A stretch of DNA of 64,000 bases, from positions 7,854,655 through 7,918,654 of the forward strand of contig OX422184.1 in NCBI GenBank assembly GCA_949130485.1, written 5' to 3'. The DNA comes from Agelas oroides. Lineage: Eukaryota; Porifera; Demospongiae; Agelasida; Agelasidae. Shown here piece after piece: positions 21,754 through 34,687 of this stretch (positions within the stretch are counted from its first letter, which is position 1; each line of letters opens with the position of its first letter). Under the pieces are notes generated by a model. That model did no database searches. It saw only the letters and a program-made list of their open reading frames with translations, and was not told where the DNA came from. Made by a program: the position numbers and the translations under genes.

Positions 21754-24700
21754 CCTTTATCACCACCGTGGAAGTGTTCTGAATCTCGTGCAGGCCTGTT
21801 TAAGTACCGTGAAGGTTTGTAAACGCCGTTTTCACCACCGTGAAAGTCTTCTGAATCTCGTACTGGCATATTTAAGATACCGGGTAAGGTTTGTAAACGT
21901 CATTTTAACCACCCTGGACCTCTTCTGAAACTGGTGAAGGCCTATTTAAGTGCGGGAATGGTTTCAAAACGCCGTTTTAACCACCGTGGAAGTTTTCTGA
22001 AGCTTGCCTGTTTAAGTACCGTGAAAAGAATTCAAAACTCCTTTTTAACCACCGTTGAAGTCTTCCGAAGCTCGTGCTGGCCTCTTTAAGTACCGTGAAG
22101 GTTTGCAAACGCCGTTTTAACCTCCATGGAAGTCTTCTGAAGCATGTGCTGGCCTGTTTAGGTACCGTGAAAGTGTGTAAACGCATTTATCACCACCGTG
22201 GAAGTCTTCTGAATCTCGTGCAGGCCTGTTTAAGTACCGTGAAAGTTTGTAAACGTCGTTTTCACCTCCGTGGAAGTTTTCTGAAACTCGTGCAGGCCTG
22301 TTTAAGTACCGTGAAAGTTTGTAAACATCAATTTAACCACCGTGGGAGTCTTCTGGAACCCATGCTGGCTTATTTAAGTACCGTGAAGGTTTGTAAACGC
22401 CGTTTTCACCACCGTGAAAGTCTTCTGAATCTCGTACTGGCATATTTAAGTTACTGGGTAAGGATTGTAAACGTCGTTTTAACCACCCTGGACCTCTTCT
22501 GAAACTGGTGCAGGCCTATTTAAGTGCGGGAAAGGTTTCAAAACGCCGTTTAAAACCATCATGCAAGTCTTCTGAAGCTCGTGCAGGTCTGTTTAAGTGT
22601 GGGGAAGAATTCAAAACGCCTTTTTAACCACCGTGGAAGTCTTCTGAATCTCGTGCAGGCCTGTTTAAGTACCATGAAGGTTCGTAAACGTTTTGTTCTC
22701 CGTGGAAGTTTTCTGAAACTCGTGCAAGCCTGTTTAAGTACCGTGAAGGTTCGTAAACATCACTTTAACCACCGTGGAAGTCTTATGAATCTCGTGCAGG
22801 CCTGTTTAAGTACCGTGAAGGTGTGTAAACGCCTTTACACCACCGTGAAAGTTTTCTGAATCTCGTACAGGCCTGTTAAAGTACCGTGAAGTTTTGTAAA
22901 GATTACTTTAACCACCGTGGAAGTCTTCTGGAACTCATGCTGGCTTATTTAAGTACGGTGAAGGTTTGTAAACGCCATTTTCACCACCGTGAAAGTCTTC
23001 TGAATCTCGTACTGGCATATTTAAGTTACCAGGTAAGGTTTGTAAACGTTTTAACCACCCTGGACCTCTTCTGAAACTGGTCCAGGCCTATTTACGTGCG
23101 GGAATGGTTTCAAAACGCCGTTTTAACCATCATGCAAGTCTTCTGAAGCTCGTGCAGGCCTGTTTAAGTGTGGGAAAGAATTCAAAACGCCTTTTTAACC
23201 ACCGTTGAAGTCTTCCGAAGCTCGTGCTGGCCTGTTTAAGTACCGTGAAGGTTTGCAAACGCCGTTTTAACCACCGTGGAAGTCTTGTGAATCTCGTGCT
23301 TGCATATTTAAGAACCGTGAAGGTTTGTAAACGTCGTTTTAACCACCGTGGAAGTCTTCTGAAAATCGTGCAGGCCTATTTAAGTGCGGGAAAAGGTTCA
23401 AAACGCCGTTTTAACCACCATGGAAGTCTTCTGAAGCACGTGCTGGCCTGTTTAAGTACCGTTAAGGTGTGTAAACGCATTTATCACCACCGTGGAAGTC
23501 TTCTGAATCTCGTGCAGGCCTTTTTAAGTACAGTGAAGGTTTCAATACGTCGTTTGAACCACCGTGGAGGTCTTCTGAATCTCGTGCAGGCCTGTTTAAG
23601 TACCGTGAAGGTTCGTAAATATCACTTTAACCACCGTGGAAGTCTTCTGAAGCTCGTGATGGCCTGTTTCAGTATCGTGAAGGTTTGTAAACGCCGTTTG
23701 CACGACTGTGGAAGTATTCTAAATCTCGTGCAGGCCCGTTTAGGGGCGTGAAAGGATTCAAAACGCCGTTTTAACCACAGTGGAGGTCTTCTGGATCTCG
23801 TGCTAGCCTGTTGAAGTACCGCGAAGCTTTGTAAACGCCGTTTAAACCACCGTGCAAGTCTTCTGAATCTCGTGCTGGCATATTTAAGTACCGTGAATGT
23901 TTGTAAACGCCGTTTTAACCACCGTGGACCTCTTCTGCAACTGGTGCAGGCCTATTTAAGTGCGGGAAATGTTTCAAAACGCCGTTTTAACCATCATGCA
24001 AGTCTTCTGAAGCTCGTGCAGGCCTGTTTAAGTGTGGGAAAGAATTCAAAACGCCTTTGTAACCACCGTTTAAGTCTTCCGAAGCTCGTGCTGGCCTGTT
24101 TAAGTACCGTGAAGGTGTGTAAACGCTTTTATCACCACCGTGGAAGTCTTCTGAATCTCGTGCAGGCCTGTTTAAGTACCGTGAAAGTTTGTAAACGTCG
24201 TTTTCACCTCCGTGGAAGTTTTCTGAAACTCGTGCAGGCCTGTTTAAGTACCGTGAAAGATTGTAAACATCAATTTAACCACCGTGGGAGTCTTCTGGAA
24301 CTCATGCTGGCTTATTTAAGTACCGTGAAGGTTTGTAAACGCCGTTTTCACCACCGTGAAAGTCTTCTGAATCTCGTACTGGCATATTTAAGTTACCGGG
24401 TAAGGTTTGTAAACGTCGTTTTAACCACCCTGGACCTCTTCTGAAACTGGTGCAGGCCTATTTAAGTGCGGGAATGGTTTCAAAACGCCGTTTTAACCAC
24501 CGTAGGAGTCTTCCGAAGTTCGTGCTGGCGGGTTTAAGTGTGGGAAAGGATTGAAAACGCCATTTTCACCACCGTGGAAGTCTTCTGAATCTCGTGCAGG
24601 CCTTTTTAAGTACAGTGAAGGTTTCAACACGTCGTTTGAACCACCGTGGAGGTCTTCTGAATCTCGTGCAGGCCTGTTTAAGTACCGTGAAGGTGTGTAA

Positions 24701-25941
24701 ACGTCGTTTTGTCCTCCGTGCAAGTCTTCTGAATCTCGTGCTGGCATGTTTAAGTACCGTGAATGTTTGTAAACGCCGTTTTAACCACCGTGGACCTGGT
24801 GCAGGCCTATTTAAGTGCGGGAAAGGTTTCAAAACGCCGTTTAAACCATCATGCAAGTCTTCTGAAGCTCGTGCAGGTCTGTTTAAGTGTGGGGAAGAAT
24901 TCAAAACGCCTTTTTAACCACCGTGGAAGTCTTATGAATCTCGTGCAGGCCTGTTTAAGTACCGTGAAGGTGTGTAAACGCCTTTATCACCACCGTGAAA
25001 GTCTTCTGAATCTCGTACAGGCCTGTTAAAGTACCGTGAAAGTTTGTAAAGATTACTTTAACCACCGTGGAAGTCTTCTCGAACTCATGCTGGCTTATTT
25101 AAGTACGGTGAAGGTTTGTAAACGCCATTTTCACCACCGTGAAAGTCTTCTGAATCTCGTACTGGCATATTTAAGTTACCAGGTAAGGTTTGTAAACGTT
25201 TTAAACCACCCTGGACCTCTTCTGAAACTGGTCCAGGCCTATTTACGTGCTGGAATGGTTTCAAAACGCCGTTTTAACCATCATGCAAGTCTTCTGAAGC
25301 TCGTGCAGGCCTGTTTAAGTGTGGGGAAGAATTCAAAACGCCTTTTTAACCACCGTGGAAGTCTTATGAATCTCGTGCAGGCCTGTTTAAGTACCGTGAA
25401 GGTGTGTAAACGCCTTTATCACCACCGTGAAAGTCTTCTGAATCTCGTACAGGCCTGTTAAAGTACCGTGAAAGTTTGTAAAGATTACTTTAACCACCGT
25501 GGAAGTCTTCTCGAACTCATGCTGGCTTATTTAAGTACGGTGAAGGTTTGTAAACGCCATTTTCACCACCGTGAAAGTCTTCTGAATCTCGTACTGGCAT
25601 ATTTAAGTTACCAGGTAAGGTTTGTAAACGTTTTTAACCACCCTGGACCTCTTCTGACCATCATGCAAGTCTTCTGAAGCTCGTGCAGGCCTGTTTAAGT
25701 GTGGGAAAGAATTCAAAACGCCTTTTTAAACACCGTTGAAGTCTTCCGAAGCTCGTGCTGGCCTGTTTAAGTACCGTGAAGGTTTGCAAACGCCGTTTTA
25801 ACCACCGTGGAAGTCTTGTGAATCTCGTGCTTGCATATTTAAGTACCGTGAAGGTTTGTAAACGTCGTTTTAACCACCGTGGAAGTCTTCTGAAAATCGT
25901 GCAGGCCTATTTAAGTGCGGGAAAAGGTTCAAAACGCCGTT
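21754..25941 (-). repeat. 72-bp satellite, block 5 (reverse)
   Basis: Reverse-oriented units, many with class-specific variants (for example TTAAGTTACCGGGTAAGG). Segments repeat at a 432-bp offset, that is six units, as between 25036-25460 and 25468-25677. This is higher-order structure from unequal exchange. It runs into the assembly gap. Confidence 0.96.
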
Positions 25942-26141
25942 NNNNNNNNNNNNNNNNNNNNNNNNNNNNNNNNNNNNNNNNNNNNNNNNNNNNNNNNNNN
26001 NNNNNNNNNNNNNNNNNNNNNNNNNNNNNNNNNNNNNNNNNNNNNNNNNNNNNNNNNNNNNNNNNNNNNNNNNNNNNNNNNNNNNNNNNNNNNNNNNNNN
26101 NNNNNNNNNNNNNNNNNNNNNNNNNNNNNNNNNNNNNNNNN
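25942..26141. other. Assembly gap (200 N)
   Basis: Exactly 200 N within the satellite. The size is probably nominal, so the true number of units here is unknown. Confidence 0.99.
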
Positions 26142-29100
26142 CCCGCCTTTATCACCACCGTGGAAGTCTTCTGAATCTCGTGCAGGCCTGTTTATGTATC
26201 GTGAAGGTTTGTAAACGTCGTTTTGTCCTCCGTGGAAGTTTTCTGAAACTCGTGCAGCCCTGTTTAAGTACCGTGAAGGTTCGTAAACATCACTTTAACC
26301 ACCGTGAAAGTCTTCTGAAGCTCGTGCTGGCCTGTTTCAGTACCGTGAAGGTTTGTAAACGCCGTTTGCACGAATGTGGAAGTATTCTAAATATCGTGCA
26401 GGCCCGTTTAGGGGCGGGAAAGGATTCAAAACGCCGTTTTAACCACAGTGGAGGTCTTCTGGATCTCGTGCTAGCCTATTGAAGTACCGCGAAGCTTTGT
26501 AAACGCCGTTTAAACCACCGTACAAGTCTTCTGAATCTCGTGCTGGCATATTTAAGTACCGTGAATGTTTGTAAACGTCGTTTTAACCACCCTGGACCTC
26601 TTCTGAAACTGGTGCAGGCGTATTTACGTGCGGGAATGGTTTCAAAACGCCATTTTAGGCATCATGCAAGACTTCTGAAGCTCGTGCAGGCCTGTTTAAG
26701 TGTGGGAAAGAATTCAAAACGCCTTTTTAACCACCGTTGAAGTCTTCCGAAGCTCGTGCTGGCCTGTTTAAGTACCGTGAAGGTTTGCAAACGCCGTTTT
26801 AACCACCGTGGAAGTCTTGTGAATCTCGTGCTGGCATATTTAAGTACCGTGAATGTTTGTAAACGGCGTTTTAATCACCGTGGACCTCTTCTGCAACTGG
26901 TGCAGGCCTATTTAAGTGCGGGAAAGGTTTCAAAACGCCGTTTTAACCACCATGGAAGTCTTCTGAAGCACGTGCTGGCCTGTTTAAGTGTGGGAAAGAA
27001 TTCAAAACGCCTTTTTAACCACCGTTGAAGTCTTCAGAAGCTCGTTCTGGCCCCTTTTAAGTACCGTGAAGGTTCGTAAACATCACTTTAACCACCGTGG
27101 AAGTCTTCTGAATCTCATTCTGGCATATTTAAGTTACCGGGTAAGGTTTGTAAACGTCGTTTTAACCACCTGGATCTCTTCTGAAACTGGTGCAGGCCTA
27201 TTTACGTGCGGGAATGGTTTGAAAACGCCGTTTTAACCATCATGCAAGTCTTCTGAAGCTCGTGCAGGCCTGTTTAAGTGAGGGAAAGAATTCAAAACGC
27301 CTTTTTAACCACTGTTGAAGTCTTCCGAAGCTCGTGCTGGCCTGTTTAAGTACCGTGAAGGTTTGCAAACGCCGTTTTAACCACCGTGGAAGTCTTGTGG
27401 ATCTCGTGCTGGCATATTTAAGTACCGTGAAGGTTTGTAAACGTCGTTTCAACCACCGTGGAAGTCTTCTGAAAATCGTTGTAGGCCTATTTAAGTGCGG
27501 GAAAAGGTTCAAAACGCCGTTTTAACCACCATGGAAGTCTTCTGAATCACGTGCTGGCCTGTTTATGTACCGTGAAGGTGTGTAAACGCATTTATCACCA
27601 CCGTGGAAGTCTTCTGAATCTCGTGCAGGTCGGTTTAGGGGCGGGAAAGGATTCAAAACGCCATTTTAACCACAGTGGAGGTTTTCTGGATCTCGTGCTA
27701 GCCTGTTGAAGTACCGCGAAGCTTTGTAAACGCCGTTTAAACCACCGTGCAAGTCTTCTGAATCTCGTGCTGACATATTTAAGTACCGTGAATGCTTGTA
27801 AACGGCGTTTTAACCACCGAGGACCTCTTGTGCAAGTGGTGCAGGCCTATTTAAGTGCGGGAAAGGTTTCAAAACGCCGTTTTAATCACCATGGAAGTCT
27901 CTGAAGCACGTGCTGGCCTGTTTAAGTACCGTGAAAGTGTGTAAACGCCTTTACAACCACCGTGGAAGTCTTCTGAATCTCGTGCAGGCCTGTTTAAGTA
28001 CCGTGAAGGTGTGTAACGCCTTTATCACCACCGTGAAAGTCTTCTGAATCTCGTACAGGCCTGTTAAAGTACCGTGAAGGTTTGTAAAGATTACTTTAAC
28101 CACCGTGGATGTCTTCTGGAACTCATGCTGGCTTATTTAAGTACCGTGAAGGTTTGTAAACGCCATTTTCACCACCGTAAAAGTCTTCTGAATCTCGTTA
28201 CTGGCATATTTAAGTTACCGGTTAAGGTTTGTAAACGTCGTTTTAACCACCCTTGACCTCTTCTGAAACTGGTGCAGGCCTATTTACGTGCGGGAAAGAA
28301 TTCAAAACGCCTTTTTAACCACCGTTGAAGTCTTCCGAAGCTCATGCTGGCCCCTTTTAAGTACCGTGAAGGTTCGTAAAGATCACTTTAACCACCGTGG
28401 AAGTCTTCTGAATCTCGTTCAGGCCTGTTTAAGTACCGTGAAAGTTTGCAAACGCCGTTTTAACCACTGTGGAAGTCTTGTGAATCTCGTGCTGGCATAT
28501 TTAAGTACCGTGAAGGTTTGTAAACGTCGTTTTAACCACCGTGGAAGTCTTCTGAATCTCGTGCTGGCATATTTAAGTTACAGGGTAAGGTTTGTAAACG
28601 TCGTTTTAACTACCCTGGACCTCTTCTGAAACTGGTGCAAGCCTATTTACGTGTGGGAATGGTTTCAAAACGCCGTTTTAACCATCATGCAAGTCTTCTG
28701 AAGGTCGTGCAGGCCTGTTTAAGCGTGGGAAAGAATTCAAAACGCCTTTTTAACCATCGTTGAAGTCTTCCAAAGCTCGTGCTGGCCTGTTTAAGTACCG
28801 TGAAGGTTTGCAAACGCCGTTTTAACCACCGTGGAAGTCTTGTGAATCTCGTGCTGGCACATTTAAGTACCGTGAAGGTTTGTAAACGTCATTTTAACCA
28901 CCGTGGAAGTCTTCTGAAAATCGTGCAGGCCTATTTAAGTGCGGGAAAAGTTTCAAAACGCCGTTTTAACCACCATGGAAGTCTTCTGAAGCACGTGCTG
29001 GCCTGTTTAAGTACCGTGAAGGTGTGTAAACGCAATTATCACCACCGTGGAAGTCTTCTGAATCTCGTGCAGGCCTGTTTAAGTACCGTGAAGGTTTGTA

Positions 29101-30843
29101 AACGTCGTTTTGTCCTCCGTGGAAGTTTTCTGAAACTCGTGCAGGCCTGTTTAAGTACCGTGAAGGTTCTTAAACATCACTTTAACCACCGTGGAAGTCT
29201 TCGGAAGCTCGTGCTGGCCTGTTTCAGTACCGTGAAGGTTTGTAAACGCCGTTTGCACGACTGTTGAAGTATTCTAAATCTCGTGCAGGATAGTTTAGGG
29301 GCGGGGAAAGGATTCAAAACGCCGTTTTAACCGCAGTGGAGGTCTTCTGGATCTCGTGCTAGCCTGTTGAAGTACCGCGAAGCTTTGTAAACGCCGTTTA
29401 AACCACCGTGCAAGTCTTCTGAATCTCGTGCTGGTCTGTTTAAGTACCGTGAAGGTGTGTACCCGCCTTTACACCACCGTGGAAGTCTTCTGAATCTCGT
29501 GCAGGCCTGTTTATGTACCGTGAAGGTGTGTAAACAACTTTATCACCACCGTGAAAGTCTTCTGAATCTCGTACAAGCCTGTTAAAGTACCGTGAAGGTT
29601 TGTAAAGATTACTTTAACCACCGTGGAAGTCTTCTGGAACTTATGCTGGCTTATTTAAGTACCGTGAAGGTTTGTAAACGCCATTTTCACCACCGTGAAA
29701 GTCTTCTGAATCTCGATTCTGAAGCACGTTCTGGCCTGTTTAAGTATCGTGAAGGCGTGTAAACACCTTTATCACCACCGTGAAAGTCTTCTGAATCTCG
29801 TGCAGTCCTGTTTAAGTGCGGGAAAAGTTTCAAAATGCCGTTTTAACCCCCATGGAAGTCTTCTGAAGCACGTGCTGGTCTGTTTAAGTACCGTGAAGGT
29901 GTGTAAACGCCTTTAACACCACCGTGGAAGTCTTCTGAATCTCGTGCTGTCCTGTTTAAGTACCGTGAAGGTGTGTAAACGCCTTTATCACCATCGTGGA
30001 TGTCTTCTGAATCCCGTACAGGGCTGTTTAAGTACCGTGAAGGTTTGTAAACGTCGTTTTAACCACTGTGGAAGTCTTCTTAAGCACGTGCTGGCCTGTT
30101 TAAGTACCGTGAAGGCGTGTAAACGGCTTTAACACCACCGTGGAAGTCTTCTGAATCTCGTCCAGGCCTGTTTAAGTGCGAGAAAAGTTCCAAAACGCCG
30201 TTTTAACCACCATGGAAGTCTTCTGAAGCACGTGCTGGCCTGTTTAAGTACCGTGAAGGTTTGTAAACGCCTTTTTCACCATCGTGGATGTCTTCTGAAT
30301 CTCGTACAGGGCTGTTTAAGTATTGTGAAGGTTTGTAAACGTCGTTTTAACCACCGTGGACCTGTTCTGAAACTGGTGAAGGCCTATTTAAGTGCGGGAA
30401 AGGTTTCAAAACGCCGTTTTAACCACCGTGTAAGACTTCTGAAGCTCTTGCAGGCCTGTTTAAGTACCGTGAAGGTTTGTAAACGCCGTTTTAATCACCG
30501 TTGAGGTCTTCCGAAGCTGGTGCAGGCCTGTTTAAGTGCGGGAAAGGATTCAAAACGCCGTTTTAATAACCGTTGAGGTCTTCGGAATCTCGTGCTGGCC
30601 TGTTTATGTACCGTGGAGGTTTGTAAACATCGTATTAAACACCGTGGAAGTCTTATGGAACTCATTCTGGTTAATTTAAGTACCGTGAAGGTTTTTAAAC
30701 ATCATTTTCACTACCGTTGAAGTCTTCTGAAGCTCGTACTTGCATATTTAAGTACAGTGAAGATTTGTAAACGCCGTTTTCACCACCGTGGAAGTCTTCT
30801 GAATCTCGTGCAGGGCTGTTTAAGTATCTTGAAGGTTTTTAAA
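26142..30843 (-). repeat. 72-bp satellite, block 5 continued (reverse)
   Basis: The same reverse array continues after the gap, with both unit classes. It ends in TTTAAA, which is duplicated around the next LINE fragment. Confidence 0.96.
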
Positions 30844-31104
30844 GTCCATTTCGTATGTGTCTGTCCTGTATATAACGACCTGAGGGATGAACTGTACACT
30901 ATCATTGTTAAATTCCACCCAAGCTTCATGTATCTCTCCACTAGAGACAAATTTATCCGTCTGTTACCAACTAAAAACACAGCTGTTGTAAACTCCTTAG
31001 CCAAGTTTGTACATTTAGCCTTTAAATTACACAGTTCATACTTTATTGACTTATAAGCCACCCCGGCTTCTCTTCTCATTAAAATTATTATTATTATTAT
31101 TATA
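30844..31104 (+). mobile_element. 5'-truncated LINE 3' end with (TTA)n tail
   Basis: The insert starts in the last codons of a non-LTR ORF2-like protein (CPVYNDLRDELY, then TRDKFIRLLP), reaches a stop near 31055, and ends in an ATT/TTA repeat tail. The hexamer TTTAAA flanks it on both sides (30838-30843 and 31105-31110). Its C terminus is similar in layout to the LINE at 34261-35550, which has CPALADLRTILF at the same place. Clade not determined. Confidence 0.83.
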
Positions 31105-33545
31105 TTTAAAACCACCGTGGAAGTCTTCTCAAACTCGTGCAGGCCTTTTTAAGTGCAGGAATTGTATCAAAACGCCGTTTTAACCACCGTGGAAGTCTTC
31201 TGAAGCTCTTGCAGGCCTGTTTAATTTGTAAACGCCGTTTTAACCACAGTGGAAGTCTTCTGAAACTCTTGCAGGCCTGTTTAAATGCGGGAAAGGATTC
31301 AAAACGCCGTTTTAATCGCCGTTGGGGTCTTCCGAAGCTCGTGCTGGCCTGTTTAAGTACCGTGAAGGTTTGGAAGTCTTCTGAATCTCGTGCAGGGCTG
31401 TTTAAGTATCTTGAAGGTTTTTAAAACCACCGTGGAAGTCTTCTCAAACTCGTGCAGGCCTTTTTAAGTGCGGGAATTGTTTCAAAACGCCGTTTTAACC
31501 ACTGTGGAAGTCTTCTGAAGCTCTTGCAGGCCTGTTTAAGTACCGTGAAGGTTTGTAAACGCCGTTTTAACCACAGTGGAAGTCTTCTGAAACTCTTTCA
31601 GGCCTGTTTAAATGTGGGAAAGGATTCAAAACGCCGTTTTAATCACCGTTGAGGTCTTCCGAAGCTCGTGCTGGCCTGCTTAAGTACCGTGAAAGTTTCT
31701 TAACGCCTTTATCACCACCGTGGAAGTCTTCTGAATCTCGTGCTGGCCTGTTTATGTACCGTGAAGGTTTGTAAACGCCGTTTTCACCACCGTGGAAGTC
31801 TTATGAATCTCGTGCTGGCATATTTAAGCTCGGTGAAGGCTTTTAAACCTCGTTTTAACCACCGTGGAAGTCTTCTCAAACTCGTGCAGGCCTGTTTGAG
31901 TACCGTGAAGGTTTCAACACGTCGTTTTCACCACCGTGGAAGTCTTCTGAATCTCGTGCAGACCTTTTTAAGTACAGTGAAGGTTCCAACACGTCGTTTT
32001 AACCACCGTGGAAGTCTTCTGAATCTCGTGCAGACCTTTTTGAGTACAGTGAAGGTTTCAACACGTCGTTTTAACCACCGTGGAAGTCTTCTGAAAATCG
32101 TGCAGGCCTATTTAAGTGCGGGAAAAGTTTCAAAACGCCGTTTTAACCACCATGGAACTCTTCTGCAGCCTGTGCTGGCCTGTTTAAGTACCGTGAAGTT
32201 GTGTAATCGCCGTTTTCACAACGGTGGAAGTCTTCTTTATCTCGTGCTGGCATATTTAAGCACCGTGAAGGTTTGTAAACGTCGCTTTAACCACCGTGGA
32301 AGTCTTCTGAAACTCGTGCAGACCTGTTTAAGTGCGGGAAAAGTTTCAAAACGCCGTTTTAACCACCATGGAACTCTTCTGCAGCCTGTGCTGGCCTGTT
32401 TAAGTACCGTGAAGTTGTGTAATCGCCGTTTTCACAACGGTGGAAGTCTTTATCTCGTGCTGGCATATTTAAGCACCGTGAAGGTTTGTAAACGTCGCTT
32501 TAACCACCGTGGAAGTCTTCTGAAACTCGTGCAGACCTGTTTCAGTGTGAGAAAATGTTTCAAAACGCTGTTTTAACCACCATGGAAGTCTTCTTAAGCT
32601 CGTGCAAGCCTGTTTAAGTACCGTGAAGGTTTGTAAACGCCGTTTTCACAAACGTGGAAGTCTCCTGAATCTCGTGCTGGCATATTGAAGTATCGTGAAG
32701 ATTTGTAAACGTCGTTTTAACCACCGTGGAAGTCTTGTGAATCTTGTGCTGGCATATTTAAACACCGTGAAGGTTTTTATACCTCGTTTTAACCTCCGTG
32801 GAAGTCTTCTGAAGCTCGTGCAAACCTGTTTAAGTACCGAGAAGGTTTGTAAACGACATTTTCACAACCATGGAAGTCTTCAGAATCTCATGCAGGCCTG
32901 TTTAACTGCAGTGAATGTTTGCCAACGCCGTTTTAACCATAGTGGAAGTCTTCTGAATCTCATGTTGGCTTATTTAAGTACCATGAAGGTTTGTAAATGC
33001 CGTTTTAACCACCGTGGACCCCTTCTGAAACTGGTGCAGGCCTATTTAAGTGCGGGAAAGGTTTCAAAACGCCGTTTTAACCACCGTGGAAGTCTTGTGA
33101 ATCTTGTGCTGGCATATTTAAACACCGTGAAGGTTTTTAAACCTCGTTTTAACCTCCGTGGAAGTCTTCTGAAGCTCGTGCAAACCTGTTTAAGTACCGA
33201 GAAGGTTTGTAAACGACATTTTCACAACCATGGAAGTCTTCAGAATCTCGTGCAGGCCTGTTTAACTGCAGTGAATGTTTGCCAACGCCGTTTTGACCAT
33301 AGTGGAAGTCTTCTGAATCTCATGTTGGCTTATTTAAGTACCGTGAAGGTTTGTAAACGCCGTTTTCACCACCGTGGAAGTCTTCTGAATCTCGTGCTGG
33401 CATATTTAAGTACCGTGAAGGTTTGTAAACGCCGTTTTCACCACCGTGGAAGTCTTCTGAATCTCGTGCAGGCCTGTTTAATTGCGGGAGTTGTTTCAAA
33501 ACGCCGTTTTAACCACCATGGAAATCTTCGTGCAAACCTGTTTAA
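31105..33545 (-). repeat. 72-bp satellite, block 6 (reverse)
   Basis: Reverse units continue, with local duplications (around 32150-32340 versus 32340-32530, and 32720-32950 versus 33090-33310). It ends in TTAA, the left target site of the MITE. Confidence 0.96.
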
Positions 33546-34052
33546 CTCTTTAACAACCGTAGGCTATTTACTGGAAGTGTTTATTAGGCTATGGATACCT
33601 TCCATGGTCCGTATTTTCACTTCTGCTTAGAGCTAGCACTGGAAACTTGACTCAAAGCTTTATTGACATGTTCTCTGTAGGTTCATGACCTTGGACACAC
33701 CCACTCATTAGCGAGCGTTCAATAGTCAGGGCCCTCCAACCAGAGAACGCTCCTCCGGACTAAAAGCTGCCTAAAATGCCAGAAATGGAGTCCCTACAAG
33801 GTGAAAGGAGCGTTTTCTACACCTGTTTGTGCAAGAAAGCAGAAAAATGGCCCACCCGGCATTGACCAAGGCTTTTCTACAGGCAGCTGCAACCGCCGCC
33901 ATGCACTGTCAGCCAGAGCGGTGCACCCACCCACCTCCCCCTGTCCCACCCTTTCTGCTAGCGCAGAACCTATCTTCAAAACGGATTGCGCCAACTGATA
34001 ACATGCGGCCAAAATCTGACGACGCCATATGGCGTCATTGGTTGTTAAAGGG
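33546..34052. mobile_element. piggyBac-like MITE, copy 2 (507 bp)
   Basis: It starts CTCTTTAACAACC and ends GGTTGTTAAAGGG, flanked by TTAA on both sides (33542-33545 and 34053-34056). The restored flank is a normal satellite unit. Its length equals that of copy 1 at 15338. It also has a near-perfect palindrome around 34018-34036 (GACGCCATATGGCGTC) where copy 1 has a different palindrome. Confidence 0.88.
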
Positions 34053-34260
34053 TTAAGTACCGAGAAGGTTTGTGAACGACATTTTCACAACCGTAGAAGT
34101 CTTCAGAATCTCGTGCAGGCCTGTTTAACTGCAGTGAAGATTTGTAAACCCTGTTTTAACCATAGTGGAAGTCTTCTGAATCTCATGCTGGCTTATTTAA
34201 GTTCCGTGCATGAAGGTTTGTAAACATCATTTTCACTACCGTGGAAGTCTTCTGAAGCTC
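34053..34260 (-). repeat. 72-bp satellite, block 7 (reverse)
   Basis: About three reverse units between the MITE and the LINE. The array breaks at GAAGCTC where LINE sequence begins. Confidence 0.93.
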
Positions 34261-34530
34261 TACACTCATGTTTGCAGATGACATTGTGCTTATTGCTGAG
34301 AATGAGTTCAAGCTTCAGTGCCTCTTGGATGTTCTGCATGAATGGTGTGTCAATTGGGAGGTGCAAATGGAAAACACAAGTAGTACATTTCCGTAAAAAG
34401 CGAAAGCCCAGGTCATTGCACAGTTTCTCTTGTGGTCCTCACTCACCTACACTGAGGAGTATAAGTACCTTGGTTTTTGACCATGTTGTTATTTCAGCAA
34501 AGAAAGCAGTTGGAACCCTTATAGCCAAAT
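34261..34530 (+). pseudogene. LINE reverse transcriptase fragment with FADD box
   Basis: It reads TLMFADDIVLIAENE and then LLDVLHEWCVNWEVQM, the RT catalytic FADD motif and following helix of a non-LTR retrotransposon. The frame then shifts (VVHFRKKRKPRS and EEYKYLGF lie in different frames), so it is dead. The upstream RT motifs are absent on this side. Confidence 0.85.
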
Positions 34531-34534
34531 CCAA

Positions 34535-34687
34535 AACTTTCGGGGGCGAAATAATATGATGAACATGCCGTTCCAGCACTTTGCTCAGAATACTCAAGAG
34601 AGAAATAGGCCAATAATCGTTAGGGGTGGTAGCTGTCGATGATTTTGGTATTGGTACAATAAGAGACTTCACATTTAATGTGTACAC
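34535..34687 (-). pseudogene. Inverted LINE RT segment (PISLL box)
   Basis: The minus strand reads SLIVPIPKSS and then DYWPISLLSILSKVLERHV. This is the early RT region that should precede FADD on the plus strand. Here it lies after FADD and in opposite orientation, between the pieces ending IAKSK and starting YTHLYRTLVLP. That points to an internal rearrangement or template switch during insertion, or a later inversion. Confidence 0.82.

Noticed and set aside
33794-34056. Overlapping 65-75-codon frames on both strands
   Set aside because: They lie within the 507-bp MITE and recur in its other copy at 15511-15786 without conserved start or stop; palindromic, GC-rich MITE sequence explains them.
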